This document shows positions 49,464 to 57,980 of a DNA stretch of 64,000 nucleotides, piece by piece. Location of the stretch: contig NZ_CP031264.1 in the NCBI RefSeq assembly GCF_003258605.2, positions 1,240,001-1,304,000 of the forward strand. Direction: 5' to 3'. The translations under genes and the position numbers were made by a program. This DNA is from Peterkaempfera bronchialis (GTDB lineage: Bacteria > Actinomycetota > Actinomycetes > Streptomycetales > Streptomycetaceae). Each line of letters begins with the position of its first letter. Positions within the stretch are counted from its first letter, which is position 1. The notes under the pieces were generated by a model. That model worked only from the letters and a program-made list of their open reading frames with translations, searched no databases and was not told the origin of the DNA.

Positions 49464-51659
49464 TCAGCGGCGGCTGCCGCTGGCGTCGTACTCGTCCTGG
49501 CCCGCCTCCGCCGCCTGGCCGGGCACACCGGAGGCGACGACCTTGCCGGGACGGTCGGGCCTGCTGTCGGCGTGGCCGGGCCACCACGCGGCATGGCCGA
49601 TCAGCGCGGTCAGCGCCGGGGTGAAGAAGAGCGACATCACAAAGGCGGCGACCACGATGCCGAAGGCGACCGCGAACCCCATCTGGGTCATAAAGGAGTT
49701 GCCCGCCAGCATCAGGGTGGCGAAGGACGCCGCCAGGATGAAGCCGGCGGCGGCCACGGTCGGGCCGGTGTGCCGGATGGCCATGCTCGCCGCCTCCCGG
49801 GGGCTGCGGCCCTCCCGGGCCTCCTCCCGCAGCCGGGCGATCATCAGGATGTTGTAGTCGGTGCCGATGGCGACCACAAACAGGTAGACGATGATCGGCA
49901 GCATGAACATCAGGCCGCTCTCGCCCTGGATGTTCTGGAAGAGCAGCGTGGTCGCGCCGAGCGTCGCACCGAAGCCCAGACCCACCGAGGCCATCAGGTA
50001 CCAGGGCGCCACCACACTGCGCAGCAGCAGTCCCAGGATCACCATGATCAGCAGCGCGGCGACCGGGAAGACCAGCTTGTAGTCGTGGTCCATCGCCAGG
50101 TTGATGTCCTTGTACACGGCGGTGATCCCGCCGACCAGGGCGGTGGTCCCGGCCGGGGCGTCGGCGTGCGCGGTGTTCCGCAGCCGGTCCACGGTGTCGA
50201 TGGCGGCGCCGGACGCGGGCGCGTCCTTGAGCAGCACGGTGAAGTCGGCGGTGGTGCCGTCCTTGCTGATGCCGCTCTGCGGGTCCACCTCGGCGCTGGC
50301 GACGCCGGGCACCGACTGCAGCTTCTGCTGGAAGGCGGGGAGCGCGTCGCGGTCCAGCTGCCCGCCGGCCTTGACCAGGTAGACATGGGTGGGCTCGGCG
50401 GCGCCCGCCGAATAGGCGCTGATCATCTTGGACTGGACGACCATCGACTCCTTGTCCTTGGGCATCGAGCCCGAGGCGAGGTCGAAGGTGCCGGAGAAGC
50501 CCAGTGCGGCAAGCGCCAGGCCCGCCATGAGCAGGCCGGAGATGCCGGCCACCAGCGCCGGGCGCAGCCCGGTGAAGCGGCCGAACGAGGCGAAGCGGGC
50601 ACCGGTGGGCTCCCGCTGCCATGCCTTGGAGGGCCAGAAGAGCACCCGGGGGCTGAACAGCGACAGCACCGCCGGGAAGAGCGTCAGCGCGGCGAGCAGG
50701 GTCACCGCGACCGCGATGGCGAGCGACGGGCCCAGCGAGCGGAACATGCCCAGCGAGGAGAGGATCAGCGCCATAAAGGCGATGATCACCGCTCCGGCGG
50801 CGGAGGCGATGGCCTCACCGACCCGGCCGACCGCGTTGACCACGGCCTCCTTGGGGTCGTCGCCGGCCCGCAGCCGCTCCCGGTAGCGGAACATCAGGAA
50901 GAGGAAGTAGTCGGTGCCCACCCCGAAGAGCACCACCACCAGGATGCCGGTGACCGTGCTGTCCGCCTTGAGGTCGAACAGCTTGTTGGCATCCGCGATC
51001 AGGCCGTTGGCCGCCATCGCGACCACAATGACCAGCAGGATCGGCAGCAGCGCGATGATGGGGGCCCGGAAGATGATCAGCAGGGTGATCACAATCGCGC
51101 CGATGGTGCCGAAGGCGATCAGCGAGTCGCCCTTCTGACTGGCGTCCTGCTGGTCCAGCTGCTGCGCGGCGGAACCGCCGAGCAGCACATCCAGATGGCT
51201 GCCCCTGGCGAGCTCCTTGCCCTTGTCGCGGAGCTGCTCGGCGGCGTCGGCCATCTTGGACGGATCGCCGCCGGTCTGCTTCATCTTGACGTAGGCGAGG
51301 GTGTACTTGCCGTCCTTGGAGGTCTCCGGCGACGGGATGACGGCCTCGACGGTGTCGATCTTGGCGGCGCCGACACCGGCCACGACCTTCTGCGCGATCT
51401 CCTTGTCGGCGGCGTCCAGGGCGCCGCCGTCCGTACGCTCGAAGAGGAAGATCGCGGACGGGGTGAACGCCTGCGGGAACGCCTTGGACTGGACCTCGGC
51501 GGCCTTGATCGACTCATAGTGACGGGGCAGGAAGCTGCTCTCGTCGGTGTTGGTCGTCAGCTTGGGAGCCGTGGCGACGATCGCCGCTGCGGCCACCAGC
51601 CACGCGACGATCGTCCACCAGCGGTGCCGGACGACAAAGCGTCCTATGCGATGGAACAT
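49464..51659 (-). CDS. MMPL-family RND transporter
   Basis: 731 residues. Two halves, each with one membrane helix, an outer loop and five helices. Marks: IGRFVVRHRWWTIVAWLVAAA at the start, GVGTDYFLFLMFRYRE near 265 and IGTDYNILMIARLREEA near 600, the proton-relay Gly-x-Asp-Tyr segments. MMPL proteins export lipids or drugs. ATG 51659 has GGGAGG ten bases upstream. Divergent from a second MMPL gene; both may answer the same regulator. Confidence 0.93.
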   Translation of the reverse strand: MFHRIGRFVVRHRWWTIVAWLVAAAAIVATAPKLTTNTDESSFLPRHYESIKAAEVQSKAFPQAFTPSAIFLFERTDGGALDAADKEIAQKVVAGVGAAKIDTVEAVIPSPETSKDGKYTLAYVKMKQTGGDPSKMADAAEQLRDKGKELARGSHLDVLLGGSAAQQLDQQDASQKGDSLIAFGTIGAIVITLLIIFRAPIIALLPILLVIVVAMAANGLIADANKLFDLKADSTVTGILVVVLFGVGTDYFLFLMFRYRERLRAGDDPKEAVVNAVGRVGEAIASAAGAVIIAFMALILSSLGMFRSLGPSLAIAVAVTLLAALTLFPAVLSLFSPRVLFWPSKAWQREPTGARFASFGRFTGLRPALVAGISGLLMAGLALAALGFSGTFDLASGSMPKDKESMVVQSKMISAYSAGAAEPTHVYLVKAGGQLDRDALPAFQQKLQSVPGVASAEVDPQSGISKDGTTADFTVLLKDAPASGAAIDTVDRLRNTAHADAPAGTTALVGGITAVYKDINLAMDHDYKLVFPVAALLIMVILGLLLRSVVAPWYLMASVGLGFGATLGATTLLFQNIQGESGLMFMLPIIVYLFVVAIGTDYNILMIARLREEAREGRSPREAASMAIRHTGPTVAAAGFILAASFATLMLAGNSFMTQMGFAVAFGIVVAAFVMSLFFTPALTALIGHAAWWPGHADSRPDRPGKVVASGVPGQAAEAGQDEYDASGSRR

Positions 51660-52074
51660 GCTTGAAGTGCCTCCCGGGCATGGCACCGCAGCCCAGGGAC
51701 GGAGAGGGCTCACGGCTGAGGACCGGCTCTGTCAGCCGATCGGCAGGTATGTACGCGAAAGCATCCTAGAAAGCTTGCTTGCCGCCCGGCAAGTTGGCTC
51801 CGGAACTCGCGCCGACCCCACCATCCTCGCCCGGGACCGGCGGGCCGCACCTCCTGCTCCGGGTGGAGACCGCTCCCCCTCCAGGTGGAGATCTCAGGGT
51901 CGCATCCTGGGGAAAACCCCACCCCCACCCTGGGGAGAGCGCCAGGGTGCAGTCGGCCGCCAGCCGGATGGAGCCCCGACTCCCGTGCCCCTAGCGTCGG
52001 TTGCAGCCCCGCACCGAGCGCGGCACCTGACACCGGCGGCCCGCACCGCCGCCTTCCCAAGGGGGATTCCCACC
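51660..52074. other. Divergent promoter region between two MMPL genes
   Basis: 415 bases without a gene. It holds an inverted repeat at 51778-51793, direct copies of TCC(G/A)GGTGGAGA near 51858 and 51880, and an 8-bp hairpin (CACCCTGG/CCAGGGTG) near 51927-51950. The layout suggests binding sites for one or more regulators; none is encoded here. Confidence 0.55.
51778..51793. promoter_or_regulatory. Inverted repeat between the MMPL genes
   Basis: CTTGCCGCCCGGCAAG: 7-bp arms around CC. Candidate operator of a TetR- or MarR-type dimer controlling one or both transporters. Confidence 0.5.
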
Positions 52075-54381
52075 GTGGCACCCAGACTCGGGCTCGCCGC
52101 CGCCATGGGCGGCTGGAGCGCTCGGCACCGCAGGACGGCCGTCGCCGGCTGGCTGCTCTTCGTCGTGCTCGCCGCCTGGCTCGGCGGCCTGGCCGGCAGC
52201 GTCAAGCTCGGCGACGCCGAGCAGATGCCCGGCGAGGTCGCCCGGGCGCAGCAGATCCTCGACGACGCCGGGATCAAGAGCCCGGCCGGTGAGAGCGTCA
52301 TCATCCAGAGCACCACCCTGACCACCGCCGACCCAGCCTTCCGCAGCGCGGTCGGCGAGGTGCTGGGCGCGGTCGGCCGCACCGGCCTGACCAGCGGCGC
52401 GCGGTCCCCGTACCAGAGCGGCGCGGTCTCCGCCGACAAGCACGCGGCGCTGGTGCAGTTCACCATGGCCGACGCCGAGGGGACCGAGACCGACAAGCAG
52501 GTCTCCACCGTGCTGGACGCGGTGGCCGCCGTCCAGGCGCACCACCCCGACCTGGTCATCGAGGAGTTCGGCAGCGCCAGCGCTGACAAGTGGTTCCAGG
52601 ACCAGTTCAGCGACGACTTCGCGCGCGCCGAGTGGACCGCCGTGCCGCTGGCCCTGGGCATCCTGCTGATCGCCTTCGGCGCACTGGTGGCGGCCGTGCT
52701 GCCGGTGATGCTCGCCCTCACCGCCTTCATCGCCGCCGGCGGACTGGTGGCGCTCAGCAGCCACCTGCTGCACACCAGCGACGACGCCGGCTCGGTGATG
52801 CTGCTGGTCGGCCTCGCCGTCGGCGTCGACTACTGCCTCTTCTACCTGCGCCGGGAGCGCGAGGAGCGCGCCGCCGGACACGACCCGGAGACCGCGCTCC
52901 GGATCGCCGCCGCCACCTCCGGCCGCGCCGTGCTGGTCTCCGGCCTGACCGTGGTCGTCGCCATGGCCGGCATGTTCCTCACCGGCATCGCCGACTTCCA
53001 GGCCATGTCGATGGCGACCATCGTGGTCGTCGTGGTGGCGGTGCTGGGCTCGGTCACCGTGCTGCCCGCCCTGCTGTCGATGCTCGGCGACCGGGTGGAG
53101 AAGGGCCGCGTCCCGCTGCTCCACCGGCTGCGCCGCAGCGACGCCGCCGGCGGCAGCCGCGTCTGGAACGCGGTGCTCACCCCCGTACTGCGCCGCCCGC
53201 TCGCCGCCGCGGTGCTCTCCACCGGCGTCCTGCTCGCCCTGGCCGCACCGCTGCTCACGCTGCGCACCGCCAATCTGACCTTTGAACAGCAACTGCCCAA
53301 GGGCAACCCGCTGGTGCAGACCTACCAGCGGATCGACGCCGCCTTCCCCGGCAACCCGGCGCCCGCCCTGGTCGTGGTCAAGGCCGCCGACCTCGGCTCC
53401 CCGCAGATGAAGCGGGCCATCGCCGACTTCCGCAGCGCCGCACTGGCCACCGGGCAGCTGCACGAGCCGATCGAGGTCACCCTGCACAGCGCGGAGAACG
53501 TCGCCGAGATCCAGGTGCCGCTGGCCGGCTCCGGCAACGACAAGGCCAGCGAGGACGCCCTCCGGACGCTGCGCGAGGACGTGGTGCCCCGCACCCTGGG
53601 CGCCGTGCCCGGCACCGAGGCCCCCGTCACCGGCTCCACGGCGGGCAGCCACGACTTCAACCAGCAGATGTCCCGGAGCGTCCTGCCGGTCTTCGGCTTT
53701 GTGATCGCCTTCGCCTTTCTGCTGATGCTGCTCTCCTTCCGCTCGCTCGCCGTCGCGGTGACCGCGGTGCTGCTCAACCTGCTCTCGGTCGGCGCCGCGT
53801 ACGGAGTGCTGTCGCTGGTCTTCCAGCACGGCATCGGCGCCTCGCTGCTGGGCACGGCCGGGGTGGGCGCGATCGAGTCCTGGGTGCCGCTCTTCCTCTT
53901 TGTGATCCTCTTCGGCCTCTCCATGGACTACCACGTCTTCGTGGTCTCCCGGATCAAGGAGGCCCACGACCGGGGCATGGACACCCGCTCCGCGGTCTCG
54001 TACGGCATCCGCACCACGGCGGGCGTGGTGTCCAGTGCAGCCGTGATCATGGTGGCGGTCTTCGCGGTCTTCGGCACCCTCTCCATGCAGTCCATGAAGC
54101 AGACGGGCGTCGGCCTGGCCGTCGCCGTCCTGGTGGACGCCACCGTCATCCGAGGGGTGCTGCTGCCCTCGGTGATGACCCTGCTCGGCGAGCGCAACTG
54201 GTACCTGCCCCGGTGGCTGAACCGGCTGCCCGACCTCTCGCACACCGAGGCCCTGCCGTCGGCCACCGCTCCGCAGCCCGCTCCGGTGCCCGTCCCGGCG
54301 CCCGGCCCGGCCCCGGTGCCGCAGCTGGTCGGCCGGGCCCCGGACGACCACCGGCCCGGCCGCTCCCCGGCCGACGTCTGA
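52075..54381 (+). CDS. MMPL-family RND transporter
   Basis: 768 residues. Same two-half plan as its divergent neighbour but not closely alike. Marks: MGGWSARHRRTAVAGWLLFVV at the start, AVGVDYCLFYLRREREERAAG near 250 and GLSMDYHVFVVSRIKEAHDRG near 620. C-terminal tail of ~50 residues is Pro/Ala-rich. GTG 52075 is chosen because AAGGGGG lies about ten bases before it and similarity begins there; the open frame back to 51547 crosses the promoter region and is not coding. Ends before a hairpin. Confidence 0.92.
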   Translation: MAPRLGLAAAMGGWSARHRRTAVAGWLLFVVLAAWLGGLAGSVKLGDAEQMPGEVARAQQILDDAGIKSPAGESVIIQSTTLTTADPAFRSAVGEVLGAVGRTGLTSGARSPYQSGAVSADKHAALVQFTMADAEGTETDKQVSTVLDAVAAVQAHHPDLVIEEFGSASADKWFQDQFSDDFARAEWTAVPLALGILLIAFGALVAAVLPVMLALTAFIAAGGLVALSSHLLHTSDDAGSVMLLVGLAVGVDYCLFYLRREREERAAGHDPETALRIAAATSGRAVLVSGLTVVVAMAGMFLTGIADFQAMSMATIVVVVVAVLGSVTVLPALLSMLGDRVEKGRVPLLHRLRRSDAAGGSRVWNAVLTPVLRRPLAAAVLSTGVLLALAAPLLTLRTANLTFEQQLPKGNPLVQTYQRIDAAFPGNPAPALVVVKAADLGSPQMKRAIADFRSAALATGQLHEPIEVTLHSAENVAEIQVPLAGSGNDKASEDALRTLREDVVPRTLGAVPGTEAPVTGSTAGSHDFNQQMSRSVLPVFGFVIAFAFLLMLLSFRSLAVAVTAVLLNLLSVGAAYGVLSLVFQHGIGASLLGTAGVGAIESWVPLFLFVILFGLSMDYHVFVVSRIKEAHDRGMDTRSAVSYGIRTTAGVVSSAAVIMVAVFAVFGTLSMQSMKQTGVGLAVAVLVDATVIRGVLLPSVMTLLGERNWYLPRWLNRLPDLSHTEALPSATAPQPAPVPVPAPGPAPVPQLVGRAPDDHRPGRSPADV

Positions 54382-54392
54382 CCGGTCCCACC

Positions 54393-54428
54393 AGGGCCGG
54401 GCTCCGCTCCGCTGCGGGGTCCGGCCCT
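54393..54428. terminator. Hairpin terminator after the MMPL gene
   Basis: AGGGCCGG pairs with CCGGCCCT, with an inner CTCCGC/GCGGGG-like stem. Twelve bases after the stop. Confidence 0.8.
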
Positions 54429-54505
54429 CATCCGTCGTCTGCCAGACTGGCGGCCGCCGCCATCACCACGACCGCCACCGCCGCAGACCGGAGCACCACC
54501 GCACC

Positions 54506-55399
54506 ATGAAGAGCAGCCCCTTCGACGAGAGCCGAGCCCGCGCCGTCCTGGACACCGCCTGCGCGCAGGCCGGACTGCCCGCCCCCGCCGACGCACGGCT
54601 GCTCGCCCTCGGCGAGAACGCGGTCCTCACGGTGGGCCGCCTGGTGGCGCGGATCGGCCGCTCCACCGCGCTGCTGGAGCGCGCGGAGCGCGAACTGCGC
54701 ATCGCGGGCTGGCTCGCGGAGCAGGGCGTCCCGGCGGTCCGGCCCGCCGACGGCCTGCCCCTGCGGCCCCTGCTGGTCGACGGCCATCCGGTCACCTTCT
54801 GGCAGCGGCTCCCGGAGGCCGTACGCCCCGCCGGTCCGGCCGACCTGGCCGCGCTGCTGCGGGCGGTGCACCGGCTGCCCGCACCGCCTGACCCGCTGCC
54901 CCGCCGCGACCTGCTCTCCGGCGTGGAGCGCTGGCTGCGCGCCGCCGAGGGGCATATCGACCCCGCCGACGCCGCCTATCTGCGGGCCCGGCGCGACGGC
55001 TTCGCCGAAGCCGCCGCCGAGCTGGTGCCGCAGCTGCCGCCCGGCCCGATCCACGGCGACGCACTGCCCCGCAATGTCCACATCGGCCCGGACGGGCCGG
55101 TGCTGCTGGACCTGGAGACCTTCTCCGGCGACCTGCGGGAGCACGACCTGGTGGTGATGGCGCTCAGTCATGACCGCTACGGCGTGCCCGACGAGGACTA
55201 CCGCGCCTTCACCCGCGCCTACGGCTGGGATGTGCGGGAGTGGCCCGGCTGCGCGGTGCTGCGCGGCGCCCGGGAGACCGCCAGCGCCTCCTGGGTGGCG
55301 CAGCACGCCCCGGGCAACCCCAAGGCACTCGCCGAGTTCCGCCGCCGGGTGGCCTCGCTGCGGGACGGTGACGCCTCGGTGCGCTGGTACCCGTTCTGA
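54506..55399 (+). CDS. Aminoglycoside-phosphotransferase-like kinase
   Basis: 297 residues, APH/choline-kinase fold. Catalytic loop GPIHGDALPRNVHIGPDG near 180 and metal motif VLLDLETFSGDLREHDLV near 200. A nucleotide-loop-like LGENAVLTVGRLVARIGRS near 33. Members phosphorylate small hydroxyl compounds; actual substrate unknown and drug resistance should not be assumed. ATG 54506, weak ribosome site. Confidence 0.87.
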   Translation: MKSSPFDESRARAVLDTACAQAGLPAPADARLLALGENAVLTVGRLVARIGRSTALLERAERELRIAGWLAEQGVPAVRPADGLPLRPLLVDGHPVTFWQRLPEAVRPAGPADLAALLRAVHRLPAPPDPLPRRDLLSGVERWLRAAEGHIDPADAAYLRARRDGFAEAAAELVPQLPPGPIHGDALPRNVHIGPDGPVLLDLETFSGDLREHDLVVMALSHDRYGVPDEDYRAFTRAYGWDVREWPGCAVLRGARETASASWVAQHAPGNPKALAEFRRRVASLRDGDASVRWYPF

Positions 55400-55506
55400 C
55401 GGACGCGGGCGCCACCGACCGGGCCGGGCCAAGCGCGTGCCGGGTGTGCACCTCGCTGCATATGCCGTGCCACGGCCCGGTACGTCCGGACGGACCGGAT
55501 CGCCGT

Positions 55507-55522
55507 GGCGCCGAGAGGCGCC
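55507..55522. terminator. Possible weak hairpin terminator
   Basis: GGCGCC GAGA GGCGCC, a 6-bp stem in the gap between the convergent kinase and exonuclease genes. Confidence 0.35.
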
Positions 55523-55573
55523 CCCGGCCGCTGCGCCGTGCGCTTCAAGGCTTCCGGGCCGTCTGCCGGGCGG

Positions 55574-56278
55574 TCAGCGGATCGGCCACCGGGCGTCTAT
55601 CACCGCCTGTGGGTCCTTCTCCTTGCGCAGCCACGCCTGGAAGTTCTCCGCCCAGGCCGTGTACCAGCCGATCTGCTGCTCATGGAGGGCCGCCGGGTGC
55701 AGCTCCCCCACCTCCCGGGGGTAGCGCTCCGCCAGGCGGACCGCGACCCGTACGGCGGCCAGCGCATCACTGCCGGCCTCGTGAGCGTCGGCCAGCTCCA
55801 CCCCGTACACCCCGCAGACGCTCTGGAGGCTGCGCGAGCCCCGGCGGTAGCGGTCCACCGAGCGGTCGACCACCAGCGGGTCCACGACCGGGCCGACCGG
55901 TCGGCCGCCGAGCCGCTCCGCCAGGGTGGGCAGCCGGTGGCGGCGCAGCTCGGCGTCGAGCAGGCTGAGGTCGAACGGCGCGTTGAAGGCCACCACCGGC
56001 ACGCCCTCGGCGAGGCGGCGGCAGAGCTGCCCGGCGATCTCCTCGACCGCCTCCGGCGCGGGCCTGCCCCGGGCGGCGGCCTGCTCGGTGCTGATGCCGT
56101 GGATGGCGGCGGCCTCGGCCGGTATCGGCACGCCGGGGTCGACCAGCCAGGCCGTGGTGCGCAGCGGCTCGGCGCCCTTGGTGTCCACCAGCGCGGCGGT
56201 GACGATGCGTGATGTGTCCGGGTCCGTCCCGGTCGTCTCCAGGTCGAATCCGACCAGCGGCTCGTGCCACCAGCTCAT
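55574..56278 (-). CDS. DEDDh 3'-5' exonuclease (DnaQ-like)
   Basis: 234 residues. Exo I LVGFDLETTGTDP near 10, Exo II VVAFNAPFDLSLL near 97, Exo III HEAGSDALAAVRVA near 170, giving the four acidic residues plus the His. Family members proofread DNA synthesis or trim RNA/DNA ends; a stand-alone form like this is likely a repair or turnover nuclease. ATG 56278 has AGAGGA eight bases upstream. Confidence 0.92.
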   Translation of the reverse strand: MSWWHEPLVGFDLETTGTDPDTSRIVTAALVDTKGAEPLRTTAWLVDPGVPIPAEAAAIHGISTEQAAARGRPAPEAVEEIAGQLCRRLAEGVPVVAFNAPFDLSLLDAELRRHRLPTLAERLGGRPVGPVVDPLVVDRSVDRYRRGSRSLQSVCGVYGVELADAHEAGSDALAAVRVAVRLAERYPREVGELHPAALHEQQIGWYTAWAENFQAWLRKEKDPQAVIDARWPIR

Positions 56279-56367
56279 GTGCGGCGTCCTCTCGTACGAC
56301 CCCCGTTGAGGACCCCATCATCCCGTGCGCCTCTGACAGTCCGGCCGGGGGCCCGGCCGGGCGGCGG

Positions 56368-57597
56368 TCAGGAGACCGGGCGGGAGTCCGCCCAGCTGCT
56401 CTCGAACTCCTCGCGGTAGACGTCCAGCAGGCCCGGCTCCGCACCGGCCGCCTCGGGATCGCGGTCGGTGCCGCGCAGCACCAGGGCGGGGGACTCCATG
56501 CCCCGGGAGCGCCGCAGGTAGGGCTGGACCACCGCGAGGCCCTGCGGCCGCTCGCCCTCCACCAGGTAGGCCGTGAAGCGGGGCGTCTCGTCGAAGACCC
56601 GGATCTCGAAGCCGTTGGTGTCGCGCAGCCGGGCCCGGACCCGCCGCACATGCATGATGTTCATCTCCACGGACCGGGCGAGCTCGCCGCGTCCCAGCCC
56701 CAACTCCCGCTCCCGGCGCCGGACCGCACTGCTGGCCGGGTTGAGGAAGAGCAGCCGCACCCGGCAACCCCCGGCGGCCAGCCGGACCAGCCGCCTGCCG
56801 GTGAAGTTCTGGCAGAGCATGGAGAGTCCGATACCGACGGCGTCCAACCGGTGCGCCCCGGCGAGCAGTTCCTCCATCGGCAGGTCGCTCTGGAGCCGCA
56901 CCCGGTCCGAGTGCACCGAGACCACGTCGGCGTAGCGGTCGCCGACCAGCTCCTCCACCACGTCACCGGGTGTGCCGACGTCCGCCGCGCGGCCGCCGTC
57001 CAGCAGGGCCAGCAGCCGGGCCGCGGCGCGCTCCGCCTGGGCGAGCACCGTCTCGGAGAGCGACCGGTTGCGGGAGACCACATGCCGGGCGACCTCCAAC
57101 TCGTCCAGCGCCATCTCCACTTCGCGCCGGTCGGCGAGGTGGGGTTCGAAGCACGCCCAGTGCTGCACCATCAGCTCGCGCAGTTGGGGCAGCGTCAGGA
57201 AGACCACCAGCTCGTCGTCGGCCGGGTCGAGGAGGTAGCCCTTGCGGCGGCTGACCTCGCGGACCGCCCCGGCGCGGTGCGCCCACTCCTCGCCGACCGG
57301 GCCGGCCGCCGCGGTGACCCAGTCCTCGCCGTGGGCGGGCTCGTAGACCGGGCGCAGCACCTCGGAGACCAGGGACCGCATCCGCTGCTCGACGAGGTTG
57401 AGCCAGACATAGGCGCGGCCGGCGCGACGGACCCGCTGCCGGGCCTCCTCCCAGGAGGCCGGACCCCACACGGGACCGGTCTGCGGGCTCCCGGCCTGCC
57501 GGGGTGCGGTGCGGCCCGCCGCCGTCCTTCCGGCGACCGTCGGCGCGTCTCCCCGCACCGTGCCTCCCGCGGCACCCCCGTCGGCGGGGACCACCAT
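56368..57597 (-). CDS. SAV2148-family HEPN-domain protein
   Basis: 409 residues. N-terminal ~60 residues are low-complexity; then a HEPN region with GRAYVWLNLVEQRMRSLVSEVL near 85 and LPQLRELMVQHWACFEPH near 160, which has an R-x5-H motif of the HEPN RNase type. The C-terminal part resembles the PLD-like/DUF5919 fold: LDAVGIGLSMLCQNFTGRRLVRLA, GCRVRLLFLNPASSAVRRRE, FDETPRFTAYLV. I recognise the overall protein as the conserved streptomycete SAV2148 type; role unknown. ATG 57597 has GAGG eight bases upstream. Divergent from glgX. Confidence 0.85.
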   Translation of the reverse strand: MVVPADGGAAGGTVRGDAPTVAGRTAAGRTAPRQAGSPQTGPVWGPASWEEARQRVRRAGRAYVWLNLVEQRMRSLVSEVLRPVYEPAHGEDWVTAAAGPVGEEWAHRAGAVREVSRRKGYLLDPADDELVVFLTLPQLRELMVQHWACFEPHLADRREVEMALDELEVARHVVSRNRSLSETVLAQAERAAARLLALLDGGRAADVGTPGDVVEELVGDRYADVVSVHSDRVRLQSDLPMEELLAGAHRLDAVGIGLSMLCQNFTGRRLVRLAAGGCRVRLLFLNPASSAVRRRERELGLGRGELARSVEMNIMHVRRVRARLRDTNGFEIRVFDETPRFTAYLVEGERPQGLAVVQPYLRRSRGMESPALVLRGTDRDPEAAGAEPGLLDVYREEFESSWADSRPVS

Positions 57598-57980
57598 GGA
57601 GTACCTCACCCTCCCCTGCTGTGCCGGACGATCAAGGGTACTTCGCCACCGCCGGGACCGCACCCGGATCGGCAGCCGGATCCGGTCCCGGACCGCGTGC
57701 GGCGCGACACGCGGCGCCGGGCGGCGGGGGGCGGCCGGTCAGGGCCGGTTCCGGCCGTTTCACCACGGATGAGACACCCGTTCGGGCGAAGATGTCGCGA
57801 AAGGGCATCAGTTCGGCCTTCCGGTCGGCGAGTATGCGGGAGGACGGGCGCCATCGACCCGGCACCGGGAGGGGGTGCGCACATGGCGTCCGGCGCCACC
57901 GGGCATACGGCACGCGTCGGCGGTGTGCGGGAGCAGGGTCCGGGCAGCAGTCCGCCGCGACGACTGGAAGAAGAGGGACC
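57598..57980. other. Divergent promoter region between SAV2148 and glgX genes
   Basis: 383 bases without a supported gene. Several frames are open but none has a family match or ribosome site. I find no strong operator palindrome here. Confidence 0.5.

Noticed and set aside
49572-51665. 697-codon plus-strand open frame opposite the MMPL gene
   Set aside because: His/Arg/Gln-rich shadow; the minus-strand transporter has clear motifs and a ribosome site.
54506-55399. Aminoglycoside resistance gene
   Set aside because: The APH fold covers many small-molecule kinases; nothing here points to antibiotic substrates.
57598-57980. Extra gene before glgX (ATG near 57883)
   Set aside because: Short, no ribosome site, and the frame runs into glgX out of phase with Pro/Arg-rich content.
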